Part shown: positions 1-12,000 of the stretch, piece after piece
Layout: each line of letters starts with the position of its first letter
Numbering within the stretch: the stretch's first letter is position 1
Assembly: GCF_018812025.1 (NCBI RefSeq)
Contig: NC_063063.1
Location: 5,312,442 to 5,376,441 of the forward strand
Direction of reading: 5' to 3'
Length of the DNA: 64,000 nt
Source: Megalobrama amblycephala
Taxonomy: Eukaryota > Chordata > Actinopteri > Cypriniformes > Xenocyprididae
Notes under the pieces: generated by a model
What the model saw: only the letters and a program-made list of their open reading frames with translations
What the model was told of the DNA's origin: nothing
The model's database searches: none
Position numbers and translations under genes: made by a program

Positions 1-120
1 GCATTCTATTCATATTCAAAATTGGGTCAAATATGGACAAACCCAACCTTTGGGTTAAAATTTATTTGAAAAAAGTAACCCAACAATGGGTTTGTCCATT
101 TTTGACCCAAATTTGATGCA
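1..120. repeat. short palindromic MITE fragment
   Basis: Arms at about 22-47 and 81-110 are inverted copies (gggtcaaatatggacaaaccc against gggtttgtcc...gaccc). The remainder of 120-235 shows nothing recognised. Confidence 0.6.
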
Positions 121-237
121 AAAATGCCATGACCTTCGGGTTACAAGTCTCTAACCATTAGGTCACAACTGCCCCAAAGCTACTTCCACAAGCCATACAC
201 CCAACGAACTACGCCACTGCAGTCAAGAGTTAGGGTT

Positions 238-2025
238 AAAGGGTTAGTTCACCCAAATATGAAAATTCTGACAGTATGGGGAATTAGGGGGACACTATAC
301 TGTCAAAAAGTGGATGAGACGTTAAACCGAGGTCCTGACTCTATGTGGTAATTAAAAATCCCACGATGTTCTTCAAAAAAATCATCCTGGCCATATTTGC
401 CCATTGACCTCTGTCCATCATCATGGCCTCCTAATAATCCCCATATACTGATTGGCTTCATCACTCTCCAGCAATAAACTGGTGTGTGGTGGGCGTTCTG
501 GCGCAATATGGTGATCGCATCATCCAATGCTGCACATTGGTGGTGGTTGAGGAGATTCCCCCCTTCCATGTAAAGTGCTTTGAGCAAGAAAAGCGGTATA
601 TAAATTTAACGGTCCCACTTTATATTAAGCGGCCTTAAAATGTACTTCTCAAAAAATTACAATTCTTATTGCGTTCATACTGATTGCAAAACACTTTTTC
701 TGCTATTGAATTGAGATACGGGTAAGGTTAGGGAAAGCTTTGGTGGTATGGGTAGGTTTAAGGGTAGGGGTTAGGTGTAAGGGATGGGTCAACAGTGTAA
801 TTATAAATGTAATTCAGAAATTAATTACAGATGTAATTACATGCAGGTGTTTTTCAAATATAAGTACAATGTAAAAACATGTATGTACACAATAAGTGCA
901 TTGTATCAAATCATTAATTTAAATGTAAGAACATAGTAGTTAAGGCCACTTAATATAAAGTGGGACCAATATAACAGCATTATTATTAATATTTACTCAC
1001 CCTCATGTCTCCAAACCCGTAAGACTTTTGTTTTTCGGAACCAAATTATATTTTTTTAAAATCTAGCTTTCTGTTCCTCTGTTGACAGGTACACAACTAC
1101 CACATCAGGCCTGGCGCAGGACACACGACTTTATATTTCTTTATATTGTTGCCAGGGAGGGGGATGGGGGGTGTTGTAGATTTCCATGAAATGGTTTCAA
1201 CGTTACGTGACGCTTGCAACAACCTACACATCATTAATGCGCCAGATAAAATATTTGTTATAGAATTTTAAAATGAATCATAACTAACATTTATTTTCTT
1301 GCAGGATTAACATGTATATGCTTTAGAAACCCAAATGTCCCCAAACCTTGAGTCAAAGTCAGTGTGTGTCTGAATCATATCTGAACATAACAAAAGGGGA
1401 AATGAAACTTAGGGACATGGCATGGCTAGACATCTAATAGCCCTGTGACATATTGAGTAATCAATGAATCAACTAATAAACCCATGTTTTGGGCAGATCT
1501 AAATTTGCTTTGCTAGTAACAGAGAAGTCATATGGTTGCTGAATTTGCACATATGTAGAACGAATCATATTGGAGAAAAACTATGTGGTGATGATGAGTA
1601 ATATGTCCTGTTAGCTTTGCTATGCTCCTATTCTATAAAAACTATTATACTCTTTTTGCTGGTGGAATTCTCTGTGATGACATGAGGTCCTCCAACCGTG
1701 ATTAAAGCCATATTAATTTGGTGTTAACAGCTTTACTGACTTAAAAGGAACTTTGTTTTACTATGCTGGAGTAAAGTTCATAAAATGATCAGTGTTTCCC
1801 ACAGGATTCTGATTTTGTGGACTAAGCCACTCAATTCATATGGATTAGTTTTACAATCTCTTTATGAACTTTTTGAAGCATCAAAGTGGTTGTAGACTGT
1901 CAATAGAGGAAAAGGAATCACTCAGATTTTTATTAAAATATCTTAATTTGTGTTCCGAAGATGAATGAAAGTCTTTTAGGTTTGGAATGACATGAGGGTA
2001 ATTTTTTGGTGAACTAACCCTTTAA
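238..2025. repeat. palindromic TTAA MITE (family A-like), interrupted
   Basis: The left end aaagggttagttcaccc (about 238) and the right end ggtgaactaaccctttaa (2008-2025) are inverted. The continuation of the left arm (tttactcaccctcatg) resumes near 990 after another element. The right arm includes cttaatttgtgttccgaag (about 1943). Confidence 0.6.
611..967. repeat. MITE with 28-bp terminal inverted repeats
   Basis: ggtcccactttatattaag at 611 is matched inverted by cttaatataaagtgggacc ending at 967, and ggccttaa extends both. It is nested inside the larger MITE. Confidence 0.7.
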
Positions 2026-2576
2026 AGGTGATAGAGAGGATTTTTTCGTCGACTGAGAATCCAAAGACTGTTACTGAGTTTTTCAAATGAGCGCATGCGT
2101 AAGAACAGCCCCCCTCCTTCACAGCTCACTTCAAAGGAACGCCTCCCAAAAATCGTGCACGAGTATTGGAACACGAGTGTTTACCACCGGCATTCGTTGT
2201 GTCGTGTTTTTTGGATTCATTATGTCGGACTCACCGCAGGTAACTCATAATCTGCAGTTGTTACTCCTGTCTCATGACAAAAACATTGCATGCAGCGCCT
2301 GTGGAGTGTGGAAAGTTACTGGAGCACGCAGCCGCGCTCGTCTCTCACAAGGAACGTCACGGCAGTGATTGACAAGCCAGAGGGCCAATCGTTTACGCGA
2401 TGATCGCGTAAACGATTGGCTGATGTTTTTAAGGCCCTACCTCGTGCACAGATGATGTATATTAATATTATTACTTTCAGTGCACCTAATAAATAGTCTT
2501 TTATCCGTTAGTAAAGACAGTTTCAAGTAATATTGCAAAAATGTATAAAACAAAACATCCTCTTTAGCACCTTTAA
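2022..2576. repeat. TTAA MITE family D, copy 1
   Basis: Starts ttaaaggtgatagagagg and ends catcctctttagcacctttaa-like. A second copy lies at 46030-46545. It abuts the previous element and shares the TTAA at 2022-2025. The 93-codon frame inside also occurs in copy 2 but resembles no known protein. Confidence 0.75.
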
Positions 2577-2862
2577 CTAATGTTAACTAATGAGATCTTA
2601 CTGTAAAGTGTTGCCAATTAGCTGTCTCAAGAATGGCTAATGATATTCCAAATATGTTAAAAATTGTATAAATTTCCACCATGGTATTAAACACACTACA
2701 TCATTTGAGATTATGAATATTGTTGGCTTTTTTGATTAATTGTTTTTTTCCTTTTTTGTCTCTTTGGAGCCTCTGCAAAATGCATAAATGTAATAAGGTG
2801 GAAATTACAGTTTGTTATAGATTCTCATTACATTAAAAAAACGTGTTTTTGACTCTGTTTAG

Positions 2863-3087
2863 AATCAAACAGTGCACCACTGTGACTATGGAGCAGCTTT
2901 TCACCTGTGCATCATGAGATGGGCCATGTCGAGTATTACCTCCAGTATAAAGACCAGCCGGTCAGCTTCAGGAGAGGAGCCAATCCTGGCTTCCATGAGG
3001 CCATAGGCGACGTGCTGTCTCTTTCTGTGTCCACACCTAAACATCTCAACACCATTGGCCTTCTGGATCAACTGACTGATGATGCTG
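2863..3087 (+). CDS. ace: ace exon (N-domain zinc-motif exon), frameshifted
   Basis: Encodes the N-domain zinc motif HEMGH, then the third zinc ligand region FHEAIGD and the LSVSTPKH block. Acceptor tttag precedes 2863 and donor gtaggc follows 3087. The exon is 225 bases, while its C-domain paralogue is 224. The incoming frame ([14 protein letters not shown]) reads a TGA over the HEMGH codons, whereas the zinc-motif frame starts at GTG 2907. One surplus base lies near 2898-2906. Everything downstream is intact. Confidence 0.9.
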
Positions 3088-6000
3088 GTAGGCGAAAGAT
3101 GTTCAGAATGATACTTAACAGTATAGTGTAAACCTCTGATAAACTGATGAAGTATTTGAAATTTTATAGAGAGTGACATCAACTACCTGTTGAAGATGGC
3201 TTTGGAAAAGATCGCCTTCCTTCCTTTTGGATACCTTATTGATCAGTGGCGCTGGGGTGTGTTTAGTGGACGAACACCACCTGAACGTTATAATGCAGAA
3301 TGGTGGTACCTCAGGTAAAATCCAGCGTCTCATAATGGATCATTGTGGTCAGAATTCGATCATTTGTGCCACATAAAGCCCTGGAAGACATAAAGACTTT
3401 TTTTTTTTTTTACACGTACGCTAGTGTACGCGCACAGTCGAACACACAGCTTTGGAAAGTATACTTCATTTGACGTGTACTGAATGCGCATACACAGTCG
3501 TTCGACGCATGCGCATTTTTAAAGGATTAACGTTAGTCCACTTTTAAATACACTTTTCCTGATAAATTTACTCACCCCTATGTCATCCAAGATATTCATG
3601 TCTTTCTTTCATCAGTCGAAATGAAATGAAGGTTTTTGAGGAAAACATTCCAGGATTATTCTCCTTACAGTGGATTTCAATGGCTACCAACAGATTGAAG
3701 GTCAAAATTACAGTTTCAGTGAAGCTTTAAGGGCTTTAAACAATACCAGATGAGTAATAAGGGTCTTATCTAGCGAATCGATCGGTCATTTTCGAAAAAA
3801 ATACAACCGTTTATGCTTTATAAACAAAATATCGCCTTGAACGTACTTTCCGCTTCCGCATTCTTCATAACGCTGAATGTTCTACGGAAAAAAACGAAAC
3901 TGGCACCGCGTTCGTTCCGTAAGTAGAATAGGGAAGGCGTAGAACATTCAGCGTAAGCGTTATGAATATTTTTTCCACTTAACGTTACTGAACTAACATT
4001 TTTAAACTGATGTCTGTAATTTCTTCTTTTTTGAGACATCAAAACTATAAAGTCAACAACTTTGATTGTAATGATCAATTTACAAGTAGAAATAAATTGT
4101 GCAAAATTGTTTAAATAATTAAATTATCAAAAACATATTTTGCTTACTACTCTACATACACTACAGTTCAAAAGTTTGGGATCAGCATGATTTAAAAAAA
4201 GAAAAAGAAATTGCTACTTTTATTCAGCAAGAACACACTAAAAGTGACAGTAAAGACATTTATAATGTTACAACAAAAGATTTCTAATCCAACTAAATAC
4301 TGTTCTTTTGAACTTTCTATTCATTAAAGAATCCTGAAAAAATCTATCATCGTTCCTACAAAAATATTAAACTGTTTTCAACATAATAAAAATGTTTCTT
4401 GATCAGCAAATCAGTGTATTAGAATGATTTCTGAAGGATCATGTGACTCTGAAGACTGGCGTAATGATGCTGAAAATTCAGCTTTGCATCACAGAAATTA
4501 ATTACATTTTAAAATATATTCAAATAGAAAACAGTTATTTTAAATTGTAATATATTTTATACAATATTTCAATACAATATTTCACAATATTGCTGTTTTT
4601 CTGTATTTTTTATCAAAAAATGTGATGAGACTTTTTTTTTCAAAATCATTAAAAAAATCTTACCAACCCCAAATCAACAGTACTTCCATGAATTGACTGA
4701 TATTTTATTTCTTTTATTAGGACAAAATACCAAGGCATCTGTCCACCAACCAGACGTACAGAGGAACATTTTGATGCTGGAGCAAAATATCACATTCCTG
4801 GAAACACACCGTACATCAGGTTGGGTTCTTATCATGAGCTTCCCTTGATCAATCAATAACCAAAACTATGACTTACACAGAGAAATATTGATTAACTATT
4901 TTTTTTTTTCTCATTTAGATACTTTGTAAGCTTCATTCTTCAGTTCCAGTTCCATGAGAAACTATGTAAAGAGGCTGGACATACTGGACCTCTGCACAAA
5001 TGTGATATTTACAGATCGAAAGAGGCTGGAGCTGTTTTACAGTAAGTATTGATTCTACAGATCGACTGCTTTGGATGAAACTGCTGTATCATCACCATGA
5101 ATAGAAAGTCTAGTCAGATATCAACTGAGTGTTATTTGATTGCTTCTGGAAGGAAAGTCTTAATGGCTGGCTCTTCAAAGCCTTGGACAGATGTGCTTCA
5201 AGAGGCTCTGGGCACTAACAAAATGGATGCCAGTTCCCTGATGAGCTATTTTGAGCCAATTACTACCTGGCTACGGGAACAGAATGAGAAAACAGGAGAA
5301 ACGCTGGGCTGGCCTGATTTTAATTGGGTGCCACCGGTTCCAGAAGGCTACCCTGAAGACATTGGTAAGACCATATGCAGACTACCTTCATTAAAACTGG
5401 TATGAAAAGGAAGCTGTGATAGGCTTTTCTTCCCTATTGTGATGTATATCTGAGTGAAATGGCTTCTCGGACAAGAAAAAATGTAGGGCAGGACTTGATT
5501 TTATCCCTTTGGGCATTGATTGGATGGCTGTGGTTTGCTATTGGTTCAATCTCATGTGAGTGACAGGTTGCCCCGCCCTCGCGCCAGTAAACATCATCAG
5601 AGAAGAGATGTCACAAGAGGGAGGGGAAGTCATTTTGATTAAACAGGGCTCATGAATTTGCACAGATAAATAATTTGCTATAAATAATGCAATTTTTTAA
5701 AAAAAATTAAATTTGATTACACGGCTTCACCATATAATGGGGATGTGAAATATTGATTTTTAGAAGAAATCTTACCTGTTTATTATCTTTATGATCCATT
5801 ATGGTGTACAAAATAATCATTCTAATAACAAGGCGAACAACTCATCAATATTTCCCCACAGAATTAGGCTACTTTTTAAACCATTGCTGCGACTTTTATG
5901 TTTAAAACAGTTCTGCTACATTATATATATTAGCCCGCTTCCTCAGAAAATGAGCAAAACTCATTTTTATCATGTTTTTTCTTAAAAGCCTCAGGTAAAA

Positions 6001-9000
6001 TAACAGATGAGATGCAGGCCAAACAGTTCTTGGATGAATACAACAGCACAGCCGAGGAGGTCTGGAACGCTTATACTGAGGCCTCCTGGACCTACAACAC
6101 TGACATCACTGAAGCCCACAAGGAGATCATGGTGAGGCCCAGACTGCTCTGTTTACTACAACAACATTCATTCTCAGAGTCTCATGCTGCAGTTTTTGGC
6201 TTTAGCTGCAAAAAAACTTGGAGATGGCCAATCACACAAAGATCTATGGACTAGAGGCCCATAAGTTCGACACCAGCGACTTCCAGGACGAGTCGGTGAA
6301 GAGAATCCTGACGAAACTGAGTGACCTTGAGAGAGCTGTACTTCCAGAAGTAGATCTCAAGGAGGTAAGGATGGATTTTTTATTCGGATTTTACAAAAGA
6401 GTGTATTGAAAAGACTGAACTTGTGCTTTTTAAAAGACTAAAATATGACCTCTTCATATTTTTCATGTTCTTTTTTATTTTTTTTCATGTTCATAGTACA
6501 ATAATTTGCTAGCGTCAATGGAGACCCTGTACAGTGTAGCGACAGTCTGCAAGGATGAATCAAATTGTCTGCCTTTGGATCCAGGTGAGTTAACTTTTAC
6601 TATATTTACTGTACTGTTTAGAAGATTGGGGGTTTTTTTTTTTTTAGACAAAATTTTTATTTAGCAAGGACACATTAAACTGATCAAAAATGACAGTAAA
6701 GACATGTTACAAAAGATTTAAATTTCAAATAAATGCTGTTTTTTTTTTTTTTTTTAGAACATTCTATTCATCAAAGAATCCTGAAAAAGTGTATAATGGT
6801 TACCATAAAAATATTGATAATAAGAAGAAATGTTTGTTGAGCAGAAAATCAGCATATTAGAATGATTTCTGAAGGATCATGTGATACTGAAGACTGGAGT
6901 AATGATGCTGAAAATTCAGCTTTGCATCACAGGAATACGTTATTTTTAAAAATACGTTCAAATAGACAACAGATATTTCATATTTCATGATATTTCTGTT
7001 TTTACTGCATTTTTGATCAATTAAATGCAGACTTGGTGAGCAGAAGAGACTTCTTTTGAAGACATTGAAAAATCTTAGTTTACAACGGATCATGAATTAC
7101 AGTATGCTATTAAAAATAATGTGTGAAAGTCAGCACATAAAAACAAGCTACTTTTATACAAGATTTTATTTGATGTTTTAAAAGTGTGTACATGCTGTGC
7201 AAAAACCCACTGTGTTTTTGTTAGTTACACCTAACTGCAAAGTGTTCATAGTGGAACAGCGAACAATGAAAGTGCTTATAGAGTCTGTTTTTCATATCAC
7301 AGCCTGCCAAATTGATTACTCCAACCGCCTTTATGCTCTGTTTTTGATGTGTTTGTGTTTTGTTTTCCAGATCTGAATAAGATCATGGCTGAGTCCAGGG
7401 ATTATGATGAGCTGCTGTTCGCCTGGCAGGGTTGGCGTAATGCCTCGGGCAGAGAGCTTCGCAACAGCTACAAGAGATACGTGGAGCTTGCCAACTTAGC
7501 TGCAAAGAGCAATGGTAAATGCCTGAAAATAAAGCACTTCTTGTATGAAGACCTCTTGCAACACAGGACAGCTGGAGAAAGATATTTAAGTTTTCAGGAG
7601 GACAGTGAATTTAGTTTTCAGGCTACATTTTCAAGTTTACAAACTATAGCCAAGTTGGCAACAAACACTGACTGACTCACAATAAGAATCGTTCAAGACA
7701 TCTTTGAATGACGCTCTAAATGTTGATTGTTTGTCCATTATCAGGTCACTCGGATAACGGGGCATTCTGGCGTTCCCTGTATGAGACCCCTACCTTTGAA
7801 CAGGATCTGGAGGCCTTGTGGAAAGATCTAGAACCGCTGTACCTCAACGTTCATGCTTATGTGCGCAGGGCCCTGCACAAGAAATATGGATCAGAACGCA
7901 TCAACCTTAAAGGACCAATTCCAGCTCATCTGCTTGGTGAGAGATGAAATATTCACAGTAACGTGATTTGTACTTTTTATCGCAATATGCTTTGGATAGA
8001 AAGTGTCTTACCAACCATATGTAATACATGTTATCTGGCCCCGTAATATCTACCAATTAGGGGTGCGTTTCCTGTACAATGGCGTAACTTCGCTGCATAA
8101 AGGCACAATATGTAACGATTTTTGGATTCAAATTTCCAAAAACCACCGGAACAGTGTTATATGATTTGTTGACTTGTGTACTTACATTATCCCAGATGTT
8201 TCCAAGAATGCTTAAATCCAGAGAAATAAGCAGTTTTAACCAGGACACAGACCGTGTCTGTGCGCTGCCTATCAGTGACGTCATACCCGCGTTAACCTCG
8301 ATTTCCCGTTTTATTTTGTAGAAACCATGGAAACACCAAAAGACGTTTTAATATATTTATGTTTTATTAGACAAGGGAACAACTCTTTGGATACTTTTAT
8401 ACGCAGAAAACTAATCATTATTATATAGCTCAACACATTTAGTCTTCATTGTTTGAATCTCATTTTCTAGATTATATATTGATTATTATTAATTGCAACA
8501 AGTGTCTCATAGCAGCCGCAGAGTGAACACACAGAGTAACGTTATAATATCATTTTCAACACAATCAAATGTATCTAATATGATAAAACAGCACTGCTTT
8601 ACCCCACATATGTTTGACCGGAAGAAGCGGAAGTGGCAACTGTGACTAATAAAAGTCCCGCTGCTCTCGAGCCGTGTGTCGTGCTCGTCTCTCATTAGCA
8701 CTCTGCCCTGCTCTGCTTCATACTATAGTAATGTTAATAATCTCATCCATGAACATGATTTCTCCCTGAGTCACGTCGGATTCTTTTCCACCAGCTGTGA
8801 GGTCAGGAGAACAACTCCCATGATTCCGTGCTCAATCACGGCGTCATCCAGCTACGCCTTTGTTTTCAATAGGCAACCTCTAGTGGCGAAAATCTACATA
8901 GTGTGCCTTTAACTACTTGCATAGAATGATGCATTGTTGAAGAAATCAGTAACACTGTATTTTACAGTGTCTTTGTTACATGTTAGTAGTAACTAGTTAC

Positions 9001-12000
9001 TATGGAAGAGGATTAGGGCCAAGCAATAATAAAAAAATAAAACCATCTCGAGATTAAAGTTGTTAAATTTCGAGAAAAAAATTGTTAAATTTCGAGAAAA
9101 AAGTTGAAATAAAATGTTGAGAATAAACTCATTAAATTACGAGAAAAAACTCGTTAAATTTCAAGAAAAAAGTCGAGATAAAATGTTGAGAATAAACTTG
9201 TTAAATTACGAGAAAAAAGTTGTTAAATTACGAGAAAAAATTTAGTTAAATTATGAGAAAAATGTCGTTAAATTTCGAGAAAAAAGTCGAGATAAAATGT
9301 TGAGAATAAACATTAAATTATGAGAAAAAAGTCGTTAAATTCCGAGAACAAATTTGTAATTTAACGAATTTGTTCTCATAATTTAACGAATTTGTTCTGG
9401 TAATTTAATGACTTTTTTCTCATATTTTAACGAATTTGTTCTCGTAATTTAACTATTTTTGTGCTCGTAATTTAACGACATTTTTCTCATAATTTAACGA
9501 ATTTGTTCTCGTAATTTAACGACTTTTTTTCTCGTAATTTAATTACTTTATTCTCAACATTTTATCTTGACTTTTTTCTTGAAATTTAGCGAGTTTTTTT
9601 CTCGTAATTTAATGACTTTATTCTCAGCATTTTATCTCGACCTTTTTCTCGAAATTTAACGAGTTTTTTCTCGTAATTTAACGAGTTTATTCTCAACATT
9701 TTATTTCGACTTTTTTCTCGAAATTTAACAACTTTAATCTCGAGATGGTTTTATTTTTTATTATTGCTTGGCCCTAATCCTCTTCCGTAAGTTACTACTA
9801 CTATAGTATAGTATTATAAACCACGTTGGTTAATGATGTAGCGGATCGTACGTAAACTTACAAATGTGATCAAACAAATTCATTCAATTTAGCCATCAAT
9901 TCAGCAAAACATAGTCACAAACTGCCACGAGACTGTGTTAGACAAAACATAAATTCGAACATAATTGATTTTGACTGATTTTGCCTGTTTATCCTAATTG
10001 ATATACAGTAACTAACTGTTAATGTGTCAATATTTTTTGGCTCCATTTAGAAGACTAGGGCATTCTTGGTGTATTGTTTTTCCACCATCATCTGTATGAA
10101 AATAGAATTTAATATCTTGCTTGACAGTTGCAGTCAGCATTTACTTTCATTATCTAAAAAACAGCAGCTTTCTGGTAACTTTAAATGATTATTCCACTTT
10201 CAAATAAACTTTTCCTGATAATTTACTCACCCCCATGTCATCCAAGATGTTCATGTCTTTCTTTCTTCAGTCGAAAAGAAATTAAGGTTTTTGATGAAAA
10301 CGTTCCAGGATTATTCTCCTTATAGTGGACCTCAGTGGCCTCCAGATGGTTGAAGGTCAAAATTACAGTTTCAGTGCAGCTTCAAAGGGCTTTAAATGAT
10401 ACCAGACGAGGAATAAGGGTCTTATCATAGTGAAACGATCGGTCATTTTAGAAAAAAAAAAAAACATCTGTGTATGCTTTATATAAACAAATGTTTGCCT
10501 TCTAAGTGCCTCGGCCAAAACTGCATTTTAAAAACCTTAATTTCATATAAGGTTTTCACATAAAAACCTTAATTTTTTTTCAACTGAAGAAAGAAAGACA
10601 TGAACATCTTGGATAACATGGAGGTGAGTAAATTATCAGGAAAATTGTATTTAAAAGTGGATTAATCCTTTAAAATCAAATATGAATTGTGCATACTTGT
10701 TACCTTTACTACTTTAATTAAAATTCAGCAATTCAAAAGACATTTTTGAATCAATTCTATTCCTCCAACCTTACATAATTCTTTAAACCCAAAGCTTTCT
10801 TTCACAGAATTGGCTAAACACGGAAAAGGATTCAGTAACTTGCTGAAATCAACACTGTTTCAGCTAAAAAGTACTATCCAGATCTCCTTCTTTTTTCTCG
10901 ATGGTTTACATTGATATTCTAAAGTTGTTTGCGGCAACTCCAAAAGAATCGACAGGATTTAATGCGCATTCAAAATCATCAAGCGTGACTGTGTGAGTGT
11001 GTGTGTGTGTACATATTAGTGTCTGCATTTGGGTATGCACGTTTGGGAAATTGTGTGTACTTGTGTTTGAGTGTATGCAATGGTTCCACATGACTGGAGA
11101 TTAAATGACTTGGAATTCCAAACCCAGTGGTTTCCTCCAGTGCCAGTGGTCAGGGATACATCTCTCACATCCTTCCGTTCATTTGGCTAATGTTTTTCTC
11201 TGCTCGGTTTTTCTCAGGAAACATGTGGGCCCAAACGTGGTCTGGTATCATGGACCTTGTCATTCCATATCCTGGTGCCACACAAGTGGATGCTACCCCA
11301 GCCATGATTGCCCAAGTAAGATTCAAGTGAAAACACATTCTTTAATCTATTCCCAGATCACACAGTCTGAATTCTTGGAAAACGTTCCATGTGTGTCATT
11401 CTCTGAAAGCAGCAGAGCACTGTAAGAAAGTAGATGCTGTTTACACTAAGTGCAAATAGTGGTAGATAGTGTTTACACCAAGTGTAAATAGTAACAAATA
11501 GCATCTTGTTTACATGGAGTGCAAATAGGTAAGACAGATATATTTTATGTCTCCTTGTGCATACAAAATGTCATTGGATTACTGAAATTCAGACAGTGAG
11601 TTTAAACTTATATTTCCTAAATCAAAAGACATAACCTTCTTGAAACTTTTTTTGGTTAAGAATCTTTTGGTAAAGACTTTGTACAGTACTGTGTAACGAC
11701 ACAAATTGCACTCGTTGATTTCTATTTATATTAAACCTTGGTTTTCTATCTAGTAAACTGCTCTTTGGTTCTTCAGGGTTGGACCCCCAAGCGGATGTTT
11801 GAGGAATCGGACCGTTTCTTCACTTCTCTGGGTCTTCTGCCCATGCCTCCTGAGTTTTGGAACAAGTCCATGCTGGAAAAGCCAACTGATGGCCGTGAAG
11901 TGGTCTGCCATGCCTCTGCTTGGGACTTCTACAACCGTAAAGACTTCAGGTACATGCCTCATATCACAGCAAGATGATCAAACTTAGGCATGGAGGCAGG

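Noticed and set aside
2087..2368. 93-codon open frame, repeated at 46101-46352
   Set aside because: It lies wholly inside the family D MITE, is shared only because the element is repeated, and resembles no protein.
2863..3087. Calling the whole ace locus a pseudogene
   Set aside because: Seventeen other exons are intact with correct splice sites and all catalytic residues; one indel is not enough.
3115..3333. Minus-strand open frame across an ace exon
   Set aside because: Antisense shadow of the N-domain exon 3170-3314.
9040..9740. CRISPR-like or direct-repeat array
   Set aside because: Units are contiguous and degenerate without unique spacers, and the two halves are inverted; this is a eukaryotic palindromic repeat.
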